A stretch of 64,000 bases of DNA from Brachypodius melanocephalos (taxonomy: Eukaryota > Chordata > Aves > Passeriformes > Pycnonotidae): positions 10,801,539-10,865,538 of the forward strand of contig VZSR01002340.1 in NCBI GenBank assembly GCA_013398615.1, read 5' to 3'. This document shows positions 12,601-24,600 of this stretch, piece after piece. The translations under genes were made by a program, and so were the position numbers. Within the stretch, counting starts at the first letter, position 1. Each line of letters begins with the position of its first letter. The notes beneath the pieces were generated by a model. It was given only the letters and a program-made list of their open reading frames with translations. It ran no database searches and was not told the DNA's origin.

Positions 12601-15600
12601 AAAAAGAAACAACAAAAACAATTCATATTTGGACATTCACATGCTTTCGAAAATAAAGCACTGCATTAGGCAGACTGTGTTTCAAATAATGCATTTCTAT
12701 ATCTGGACGTGCACTGAGAGATGAGGTGTTGTAACATCTTACAAATCAAACTTCAATTCACTCTGTATTACTTGCACAATCTGCACTATATATTTCCTTA
12801 AAGTCTTTAATTGAAATTGTTCTGCTGTAGAATTGAAATATGTAACACACACTGTTCTTATCTGGTGAAACCTTCCTTACTCACAGCTGCATTTCTTTAA
12901 CAAAAAATTTGCTTTTTCTTATAGCCCAAAGTGGTTTACAAAGCCAGAGAAGGATATTTTTACAGATTAAGAGAAAGGAGTGAATGGAATTGTTGGTGAA
13001 TATTATAATGGTTCTTTATTTCCTTTTGCTCTTAGGAACTTTAAAATTTTCCAAGACTGACTACGCAGTTAAATTCCCTAAGGGTTACAGACATTAGAAG
13101 AGAATCCCCAGTCTGTACCACGAGTGAGCATAACAAATATGTGGCTCCTGTCCTTGGTGCACAATCAGCTGGGAACTGGCAACAACTGTGTGGTCAGAAG
13201 GAAGGTGCTGAGGCACCAGGAATAACCTATAATAATTCTACAGTGCTACACATAATCTTCCAGCATAGACACTTGAGTTAAAGAATGACTTTCAGTCTGC
13301 ATTCCTACTGAATAAGAGTGAAATAGTAATAGTTAAATATATGTTGCAAGCTGTATTCAAAAATTAGCAGCATACTTCAACAGAGTTAATGTATTTGAAA
13401 ACAGCAGGCAGGACAGGCTTTGAGTAAAAAGAAAGATAAATGCTGCTTCATCTGTCCATCAAAGCCTGAATTTAAACTTAAGTTACACCAGAAAAAAAAT
13501 AGAAATAAAAGTTGAGTATAATCTAATCAATCTAAGACAGTAGGGTCACAGCAAATTACCAAAAAGCACAAAGTGTGATGTGTGATGTCTGCCAAGGGAA
13601 TAAGTATCCACATCAAGGCTGAGCTCAGATATCCCCATGGCATAAAAGTGAAGAAATCCACTTCACTGCAGAAAGAGAGGGGTGGCCATTCTCCAGGTAC
13701 ATCTACACTAAAGCTTTAACATTACCCAGGAAATAAAAAACACATTTCTTTTAGTGGTAACAGTCAAATTTGCAGTCAAGCAAAATATGGAAGATAAAAG
13801 CAAGAAAAGTCATTTCTGAGAACAGACAATCAATTGCACATGTCTGGTCTTCTTTTTGTTTCTCACAGAAGTTTAAACCACAGAATTTCTATGAAATCAT
13901 ATCAGTACAGTGAAATATTATAATGGAGACAGCAAAATACAAATGAAGATGGAGTGTAAGCAGATGTACCTCTATTTTTAACTCAGCTGAGCTGTCAGGT
14001 CTGCTAAAACTTGAGAATTCCTCTAGGCAGTCACAGCTGAGTTTAACATTTGTAATATTTACTAACAACACAGCAGGTGTTGTAATCTCATTCTGAGTTT
14101 ACCTGTTCCAGGCAGGAGCTTGGCCCAGAGTAATTGCCATAAAAAAGGGACATAAATTTTTCACAAAAACTTTGAAGCAAAAGAAGAGGAAATCTCAAAG
14201 CCTTGCAGAACCTCAGTAGGGTTTGATGGTCTCACTTCCACTTGCCACTTTGCAACATCTTGCTCTCAATAAGGAGCAATTTCTCTCACATTAAAAGTTA
14301 GCGCTTTACTCTGAAAAAAAAGTGCAGTATTTTGCTCAAAATATAACAAAATATTTTGCAAAGCTTATTTGCTATCCATATTACCAACAGCAGCTTTTGC
14401 AGGCAATCATGTAGGGGCAGATCAAAGAATAAAAAATGGTTGAAGTTTGATTATTCAAAAGACCAATGGTGACAAAATGCCATCTTTCTTATATATACAA
14501 ATTATTTTAAAACAGATATTTGGAGGTTTTTTTCTATTTCTTAATATCCTAGTTTATTTATTCTTAGATAAACATCTTACAAAAGAATATTTCTAGTCAG
14601 TAGTTTACTCAATTTTTTTCTTTACTCAATATTTATAGTACAAACAAAATACAATACAACAAAAACTGTTTTGTTTTGACTTTCTTTTATTTACTGTGGG
14701 AAATACTTAAAATTCATGACTGGTTTGTTTGGTCTTATTTTAAAGCCAACTACTATGTTTGTAAGGAAAAATTTTATAAATATACAAAAAAAACCCCCAC
14801 TGGGAACACATATGGATGTGTTCAGATGAATAAAACTTGTAAAACCAGGAGTAAAAAATCAAATCAGTCTCAAAACTGTCAAATACTTTCACACTGATTC
14901 ATGATGTGAACACCAGCTTCTGATTATTCACCAGATTTTGTGACCATACCCTCCAATAAAAATTCACCAATGTAAATGGCAATTCCTCTCCTTTGAACAA
15001 ATCAATACCTAAAAAAACCCCAGAACTGAAGTATGACATTCTTCCAGCAATAAGCATAGGTAATGATTGCTGAGTGTATTTTTCTTATAGTAAATTATCA
15101 TCAGAGACACCAGAAAACAAAAAGCAGCAAGGACATTATCTTCAATGTTCTGATCAATCCAAGATTTCATTTGCTGAAGTGGAAATGATTTAATTTGCAT
15201 CACCTCAGAACCAGGTTCCTTAGTGTTTCACATGAGTCCACATTACCTTATGAGATCAATAGGCTGAAACTTGTAAAACACTCCATATCTTGCCCATTCT
15301 TGATACAGCAACTAAAGAAAGAAAAAAAAAAAAAAACAAAAACAACTGAAAATTAACTTCAAACAAGTTATCCCTTCTGTTTTCACAAACATCTAAGAGT
15401 TAAAAATATTTGCTGAACTCCTGGGGCTGCTAAACCCAGTAGAGCCCATAGAAAAGCCATTTTTGTCCCCATGCTGGGGACATCACACGAGGCCACATCT
15501 CCTGTTGGACATACAGATTAACCCACAGCTTACAAAGAGCTCAAAGGAAGGACCAGATTCTAAAGAAACTTGTTGCAGCAGGAGGAATCCAGCAGGAATA

Positions 15601-18600
15601 GGAGCAGGGATAAAAGGAAACCTTGCAGGACCTGGGGCAGATTGACCACAACACACTCAACTGCAACAGGCAAAGAATTTGGGATAGTCTTGCTTATTAT
15701 TCCCTCTTTCATTCCTGTGATTTATGTGACATAACTTCACTGAAGAGGATTATCCTGGCTGTCATACTGATATTTTCATATAAATACTCATTCTTGCCTA
15801 TTCAAAATCACCCCTTGTCATTATCTCCCAGCATTACCTACAAAATGTTAGCCTAATCATACTAATAAATGTTTGGACTGAAATATGCAAAAAAAAAAAA
15901 GAAAGTTAAAGCCATTACATTCTTTAAACTCCCCAAAGGCTGCTTTGAACACAGCTATGGAATGGAATTTGAACAGCAAAAAGAATGCTCTGTCCAAAAT
16001 AGCATTCCATTTAGGAACAGGTACTTTATGTAAGTTTATTAGAGTTTTTAAAATCTGCTTCCAATAATAGGGATGCTGCTCTAGTATATGACAAGAGTGG
16101 ATTTCCCAGGTGGGTCACAAAGCCCTCATGGATTTTTTTAATGTCGAACATAGGACATCAATGGAGGGTTACAAGTTGCCAATGGGCCAGAAGCTTAAAG
16201 ACTAAAGCAGTGTTTATACTCATGCTGAGTTATTATCATTCTGCTGCTCAATACCTTTCTTAAAAATATTTATTTTTTTAGAACAGAAATCACACTGAAA
16301 CTGGGAAATTCCTTTACTCCTAGGAAAAACCAAAACCCTCTCAGTTTTAGATTTTCATTGCAGAATTCTCATTCTCATAAGATGGGACGAAAGTGTTGTG
16401 TCACTGTGCTTTTTCTCTAAGAAAATAACGAAGTAGGCGTGTAAGGATTAATATTTTATGTTATAAACTGGTACATAAACCCTAATTATTTGTGCTGCCC
16501 TATTGGCATAAGTAACCCATAAAGGCTCAGTTCATTTTTGCAGCTTTTACAAGAGAAAATTGAATCTGAAGATACAGATAAGTTAAAGTGGGCAAAATAA
16601 AAGGGGGCAGAAGAAAAATAAAAAGCTCAGAAATGCCCTCCTTTCTTTTAAACCTGATCAGGGTTCTTCAGGAAATTAAACACTGAGACTATTAGAATCA
16701 GATAGAAAACAGATGATGTTATGCATAGGAATACTGCAGAAGATTCAAGGCCTAGGCAGCAGGGACATATGTGAATAATCAATGAAGTATTTCTGGAAAG
16801 AAGCTTTTATGTTTTTAATACTTAACACTTCATAACTGAGCCTAATAGGCAGAATAAAAAGAGGGCAGCACAAAATACGACTAGTAGGGGGAATATTTTT
16901 CCAGACACTGGTCCTTCTAGGCCCTCTTCCCCCCCATTCCACAGTACCCAATCTTCCTCCATCGACTAATGTTCATTTAGTTTGTTTCTCTAAAATTTTT
17001 GGTTTCCAAGTCAGTAATCTGTGGAGCTGCCTCTCAGAAAAAATTCTACAAGTCCAGAGCAGACAATTCCTTCATGGACAAAAAGTTCAAAGTAACAGAC
17101 ACAAATAAAAACTTTTATAGTTTGTTTTCAACCTTTGTTTTGCTTACCAAGGTTCATATGCTAAATTAAATTGTATACGGCACATGAAGACACCTAGTGG
17201 CTGAATGGCAACATTATTTACCAAAAACTACAAAGATTATCTTTTCAAATTTTACTAATTCAGCATTGCAGAAATCAGATTTGTTTGTATGGCCTCCATT
17301 TGTATGAACTCTGTCTTCATAATATAATAAATACTGGGGTTTTCCAAACGCTCCCTTTTTCTTCCTTCTTCCCTTTTCTCTCCCTACTATTTTCCCTCTG
17401 TATTTCCTATCCTATTGTTTGCATATCAAGGAAAATAACATTAGAGAACAAAATGGAAAGGATCTTAATAGATTACTTATTAGTAATCTATAAATCTAAA
17501 TAGATTATTTAATAGTAATTAAATGCTTTTTTCCTATTTCTAAAAGTAATCATATATATTAAATGCAGTTTGAATTCACACTTTCTCTTGAAGATTGATC
17601 TAGTTTTGAATGTCTTTTGATAGCAAAAAACCTTATTTACAAAGTAAGTGGAAGCAGATTTTTAGAAATTGCATGCAATTTAGTTGAAGGCATGAAAAAG
17701 TACATTGAAAAGTACAACTATGTTTTATTTTAGTAACCACTGCTCTCTAGGAGCATTTGGTTAGGAAAATAAAATTATTGTATGAGTTATTTCATAATTT
17801 TAGCTTCTTCACAGGTTGAAAATCTGGTCTATGTATGTAGAGGGAAACTGGAAGCATGTACATTTCAAGACGTAAATTTCAAATTAAATTAACTGAAGCA
17901 TGTCATAAAAATCTGCAAAAATATTTTTATATGCAGAAATAGAGGAAAATATCTAATTCAGAAAGCATATGCATTTGTTAAAACATTTGTTCATACAATG
18001 GCTAATGCTTTACAATGATATTTAGAACATCATTTATTACAGTAAATATAATACAAAATAAATTTTCCAATGTATTTTACCTTTCTTTCATTCATGTCAT
18101 CATTTGGGCCTTCATATTCACCCTGGAGAAAGAAAATAATTTAATAACTGATGCAAAAGCAGAAAACACTAAAGAAAATGTCTTTCCTGTTCCTACATTG
18201 TTGATTTTATTTTTAGGTCACAACTTGTGATCTACTCATATAAGAGTTTTCATGTTAGAATCACACACAGAATAGATTTTCATTGTCACAGACAGCAAGT
18301 AATAGTGTCTGTGAATTGATGTCTCCTGAGTGACACCAGCAGAGAACTGGATTTTCAAGAGTGCATACGTACATCATGAAGTGGGTAGGCTGCATCATAA
18401 ACATTGTTTGCTATTAACGTGCCAATGCCTAAAAGAAAAAGAAAAATTCAGGTGGTCAACAGGCACAATGGAACAGAAAACCTTATTGCAGATTTCAATT
18501 CATGACATTCCAGAACTGTATAACTGACATTATCCAGAATGAGAATAGAGCAACACAGGAGTTCCTGGCTGTGGAAAACTTTTTACAGAGGAACTAATTT

Positions 18601-21600
18601 CCATAAAGTGCTTTTTCTTCAGTGAATAGCACAGTGCAAAGGCTCTTCTGACCACTTCCTGGCCCTGATAGCAAGCAGCCATGTGGCTGAGGGGCAAAGC
18701 ATCCAGAATCCTTCTTTACAATGGTCAGAACCATGGATCCCCACTGGGAAAAAATTAAAAACAACCCCCACAAAAACTTCCACAGAAGTGTGCGGTTATG
18801 AAATCATAGAATGGTTTGGGTTGGCAAGGACCTAAAAGATCAGCCAGTTCCTGCACCCCTGCCATGGACAGAGACACTTTCCACCAGACCAGATTGCTCA
18901 GAGCCTCATCCAGCCTGGCCTTGGGCACTTCCAGGGAGTTTAATTTAGCAAGGGAATTCCCAGCAATGACTGCAGCACGTGTAGACAGACACAAGATCCC
19001 TATTAGCTCTCAAGATCTGCAACTCTTACAGCAATTCCATCCTGTCTCTGGAGGTGAAAAAAACTGTTCCACAAAAAGGCAACCAAAGAATGAGTAATTT
19101 CTAATAATTAGTTTTATATATATATATAAATTTATTCCAGGCCTCTCTGCTTTCAATGCCAAAAAAAAAAAACCAAAAAAAAAAAAAAAAAAACCCAGCT
19201 ATTATATCTTTAGTGATGAAAAATATTCCATAGTCAAATTACACATTGTCCTGAAATATTTGGGAAAAACTTTCTGGTCAGAGAAACTAGACAGGTGGTA
19301 CCAATAAATGTTTCTGTTGATACAAAGACAAGTATAACTATATGCATTCATAGAATCAGGAAATTATGCTTGGATAGTGTCAAGCCTGGTCCTGAAAACA
19401 TTCAATGTTTGGAAGTTTACAGTGGTTCAGTATTATGCTAGAAGAAAATAAGCCTCTCTTGTATAATATTGTTGGAGTGGAATCAGATTCAGCCTTACAC
19501 AGATGTAAAAAAATCCATAAGCAAAAGTGCTTGAAAAGTTATTTTCATAAAACAGGTTTATAAAACAAAAGACTGCTGTAATCACTACCTACATCACTGT
19601 CCTGAATCTTGTGCAAAATATCAATGAACTCTAATTTAAAAAAAGAAAAAAATGTTTAAAAAAATCTTTTAAACCTCTCCTGATGAGTGGTTTTAAGCTT
19701 AAGACTAGAGAGATGGGAAGGTCTCAGTGACACATGAAAAAGAGGTCTTTTGGGGGAGGATCTCAGAAGCCCAAAGGCATAAGTGAATTTAGGTCAAACA
19801 TGAGGCATAATCGCGTTTTGGCTATGGATCAGAAAGATGAAAAGGATGGGAATGTTAAAAGAGTTATTTCATGTCAAATAAGTTCTTGAGCTGAGCTGAG
19901 CTTGAAGTGCATCAGGCTCATGCTATTTTCATGCTAGAGTTTAAAAAGTCCTGAAAAAATTATTACTAGTCCTTTGATCTCTAGTGATGGCTTTTATTCC
20001 ACTATAAACCAGAACAAGCTATTAACGTAAAGAAAACTTAAAGAGGCAAATATCTCCAATGGGAAAGTGTTCTACCCCTTCCTAATCTGTCCTTGAGCTT
20101 CTCTCCAGTTTTCTCCTCAGCAAATTCCAGTCTCCATGAGAGTTCCCAGAAATCCAGAAAAATAGGGCAGCATTCCCCTCTATTGCCCCACTGGAGGCTT
20201 TTGAGCAGATCAAAACATAGAACATCACCCTGTAAACAGTTCAAAAAGCAGCACCTGCCAAATGATGTTTTAGAAATTGAGAATGCCTGACATTTTAAAA
20301 AACATATTTTCTTTTTTTTTTAAACAAAGGAAACAGCAAGGCAGTCATAAATTTAAAAGTTTGGACTGGGAAAAGGGAAGTGGTTTTGATGGAAAAAGAA
20401 ACAGCATTTTGTGAGGCTTTCATTTGTTACGCTTTCCATGTAATTAAAAAAAAAGTTTCCTGTTCAAGGAAACCTAAATTAATCTATTTTTCTGTAAAAA
20501 AATATGTGTTATTGGAGCTTCCATGTCCAAAATCACACCAGGACTGTGCAGAATTTTGCCGCAGCACATTATTTGCCAGGAATGTTACCCTTGGATATTG
20601 TGATCTGTCCATAGGTGGTGGAGCTTACAGAAAGGTTTCCAGAAAATATGTCAGACAGGGAGCACCATCACTTGTTTTCCACTAGGGAGATATCTGCCAT
20701 GATCTCACAGTGGGTGAGAGAAGAGTAAAGTAAAGAGAATATGAACACCTGGATAAATTCTGACCCTCAAGAAAATTAAATAAATTCTGGACCTCAAGCT
20801 CCAAATATTTCAGCATTATCCCAAAAGAATCTTCAAAACAGCCATATTTAAGTCATATATTTCACTAGGCAGCTCAGGGAGGTAATTTTTAAAGCCAAAG
20901 CAATAAAAATAACCTGGAAAGGTGAATTATTCAATTGAAATGGCAGGAAAAATATGGTTTTGCAAGAAATAATACAACATATTGAGGTTGACATTTGAAT
21001 TTTCCAAAGCAGATCATACAGTAATCAAATCCAATTTTATAACAATTCTTGAAATGTGAGTTATGTGCCAGATACTGCACCTGTAGAAATGAAAAGCCAT
21101 CTCCCATTACCATCCAAACCCTGGACTAGAAATTCTGATTTTATGCCTCAGAAAAAAAAACATTTAGTTCAGTCTCTATTTTTTTTTTCTTTTGTGAAGA
21201 TGTGCCAGCATTTTTGTGTCCTGCTAGAAAAATCAATATTCTGTGAGATACCTAAACAATTCCTTTTAAAAGAACACCTCTAATTCTCTTTCCTCCACCT
21301 TACCCATGCTGTTTCTGGCCTTTGTAGATGTGCGCTTCAAAATTTCCCTCACCTGCAAAAAAGAACAGTGCAATAACACACAAATCCTCTTGTAGCATGA
21401 ATTTCATCATGGAATCAGCAATAAAAAAAAAGAGTTCTAAAATAGGTGACTTCAGCAGTGTTCGTTTGCACAAATATTTAAATCATTTTAGCATATTTTA
21501 TTAATGGATTATCTGCCCTAACATTTGTGGGCTACATCCTGCTGTGTCGTGTCCTTATGGAAGTATTCGAAGTATAGGGACTATATGAAAGGAAATCTAG

Positions 21601-24600
21601 TTAAAGATTAGAAGCAGGGCTGAAAAGAGCTTTGAACAATGAAGAGGAGTTAGTAGCTCCCCTGCACAGCATTTCCCTCTCCTGAACCACCATGCAGTTT
21701 CAAAAAGGAGCTCCTTATGTAAACGTATGTCAGGAATTAGTGTTCTGCAAGAACACACAAATGCATAAATTAATGAAATTAGCAAAGTTGAACCTAAAAC
21801 ACTCCCTGTAAATCCCATGCTAAACCCAACTAGCAAATCCCACTCAGCACAAGAAGACAAGGATGTATTATTTTTATTAACTTACTATTCGGCTGCGGGT
21901 TGCATTGTCAAAAAAGGTGTCTCTGTCTTTGATGTTATACCTAAAATTTTGAGGAAAAAGAAAATCAGCTCTGTTTTAAGACATGGAAGCAACAAGTAAG
22001 ACAACATAGAAGATTCTAATTTAGAAGTCACTCAGAAACCACAACTAATCAGAAAAACAGATATTTAAAGGAAATATAGATGACATAGTGCAGCATATTA
22101 GAAGGTGCTGTTTAAGACCCAGTCATTCAGAGCTCTACCAGTATTCTACTGATGGTGGGCGTAAAAATGCAAAATGATTAGCTAATATAAAACGCCTTTT
22201 GGGCAAGAAGAATCTCTCTATTGTTTACAGAAAATGACCTTTTCATATTTTTCTTATGACATCTCCTCAACACTATAACATGCTGAGGTTATGTTATTAG
22301 GTTTCAACCAGTCTGATGTAGATGCTCATTACTCTTTTCCTGGCCACTAAACAGTCAGCATTTCACCTGATTTCGAATAACCATTCCACTGGAATTATGC
22401 CTTCTCTTAAAGCTCAAAATCATCATATGTGACATTAGCTTCCCAGTTTATTCTCCTCCATCAATTTGACTCATATTCAAAATTAATTAAAATTGTCAGA
22501 GGGCAATAAATGAAATGGTGGGTCACTGTATTTATTACTGAATTTTATTTATTGGACATAAATACAAGGAGACACCCAGGAGGGAAAAAAGAGTGTTTCA
22601 TGTCAAACTGGGCCCAGAAATATTATTCTGAGTGAAAGGGCAGGTGTCAAGAATTCCTTATCTGCATATTATTAGCTGAGTTTTAATTGCTACAATAAAT
22701 CTATCAAGATGGAAAATACTGCTGTATTTCTACTAGCTCTTGCCTTTTTCAAAACAGGCAGTAATATCCGTAACAAAATAATCAGGAATTTGGTGGGAGG
22801 ATTTCTAACTTTCAAGCTGAACATATGGAAATTTTAATTTATGCCCTGTGTCAAGTGCGTTATCCTGCAGAAGTAAGTAGAAAACCGGCAGAAAGTCTCT
22901 CCAGCTTAGATTTCTGTTAATCCACTGAAAATCTGACAATTTTGGATGATTCCTCAGGATTTCCAGATATGCTTGATGAATTTCTGAATTTCAACCGAGA
23001 TGTGGAAAAAAGAAATTACAACACTAAAATGATACATTCCAGCTTTCTTCATTGTCCATCACATTTAAAGTACTCACAAATATATTTTCTCTCTGGAAAA
23101 CGGGTAGGACAAGGTTTTCATCTTGGTGTTTTCTTGTTGTGGCACCTGAGGTTGCAGAGGTTCAGTCAATTTGCACCATATTTCATTTAACGTCTTGAGT
23201 ATTCCCTTTTCTTCTGTAATTTCATACATCTGAGGAAATAAAAATGTACATTAGCATGTCCCTTCAAAAATTACACTAAAATGAAGAAAGGAAAAGAATT
23301 TGCTGTACACATATGTTTAAACCCATGATTAAAATAAATGTCTTCTCTGCAGACATATTCCTATATAACTAAGCACCTGAATCCATATGGGTTGCTATTC
23401 CAAAAAGTTCTTCCCTCACAAGCTGCTTCCAGAAAAAAAAAAAAAAAAACACCTCAGTGCAGAATTGTTAACACAAGAAAAAAGAAAAGAAGCAATTCTT
23501 CACGCAGAGCTCCAAGTATACCTGCTCATCTCTCAGTTAAATCATCTGTCCAGAAGGATGCTCTGAGGGATAATATTAAAAACCTTACTAAAATACAGGG
23601 GAAAAAAGTTATATCTACTGCCTTCCTCTCATCCACTATGCAGGGAACCTTATAGTAGAAGGATACATAATTAGTTAGCCAGGACTTTCCCTTTGTGAAA
23701 CCTCATTGTCTGTGCCTGAGGAATGCTTTGTCTTCAAATGTCTTTCAGTTGCAGATGGTATGACTTTCTCCATAATTACTCCAAGTCCTGAGGATGGAAT
23801 ATTAAGGATTTAATTTCCTGGCTCTTCCCTCTTGTAAATTGTAACGACACCGAGTAGCTCCAAGTCCTTTGGAAGCGGATTGAAAGGGGTCCTGCTATTT
23901 CTTTCAGTACTCTGGGATCAAATCTCAAGGCCCCATGGACTTCTGAACATCCAGTGGATACTGATGGACCCTAAAAAATTCAGTGGTCACAAGGGGAAAG
24001 CCACAAACTCTTCTCACATCTGCAGTCTTCTGCCTCAGGACCAGGCAGTCCAAGATCATTAATATTAAAGACTGAGGCAAAAAAAAGCACTGAACGCCTC
24101 TACTTTTCCATCATTCCTCTTTGTCAGGTGACCATTTCCAACGAGTATTGGTCCAATATTGTCCCCACACCTTCTCTTGTTATTAACATACATTTAAAAG
24201 TCTTCAAGTTGTGTGGCACAACACTGGCCAGTTCCAATTCTAGATGAGTTTTGGTCTTTTGTGTTTTCTCCCTGAATATGTGAACCACAGCTTTGTAAAC
24301 CCCCTCTGATGCCTGGCCTTGTTTCTACAGATGAAAAATTTATTTTTCTCAAAAAGCTCCACAAGGCATTCCCTGTTCAACCAAGCACTCATGGAGCACT
24401 CAAAAGCAGATTCTTGAGGACCAAAGCTTTGAGTTTGCTCTCTTGAAACCTATGGCAACAACTCTGCTGACCATTTTTGTTCTCATTAGACTGAGTATTT
24501 TATTCAGTCAAAACTCAACTATTTTGTGGTTGCTGTAGCTAGGGCAGCCTCCTACCATCACATATCCCACATATCCTTCTCTATTCACAAGTATCCAGTC

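Larger units (their letters stand above)
683..15246 (-). other. ANO2: ANO2 intron 10 (14.6 kb)
   Basis: Intron between exons 10 and 11. It contains a perfect hairpin at 2633-2655, an (AAT)n run at 6514-6533, and CR1 relics at 7848-8135 and 8115-8195. I find no other recognisable gene. Open frames of about 60-110 codons (for example 5437-5766 plus, 9541-9846 plus and 10777-11091 plus) match no family I know and lack coding character. Confidence 0.8.
15312..18080 (-). other. ANO2: ANO2 intron 9 (2.8 kb)
   Basis: AT-rich intron containing the T15 tract beside exon 10 and a perfect inverted repeat at 17468-17491. The moderately GC-richer stretch 15470-15640 looks unlike its surroundings, but I cannot assign it. 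No gene is seen. Confidence 0.75.
18429..21303 (-). other. ANO2: ANO2 intron 7 (2.9 kb)
   Basis: Contains a CR1 3' end at 18798-18940, a short TA run near 19117-19131 and an A-rich tract at 19161-19193. The rest is AT-rich, with only short chance open frames. Confidence 0.75.

Noticed and set aside
23078..23229. ATG at the first codon of exon 5 as a translation start
   Set aside because: Exon 4 joins it in phase 0 and reproduces the conserved TKK-(M)YEI junction, so the Met is internal.
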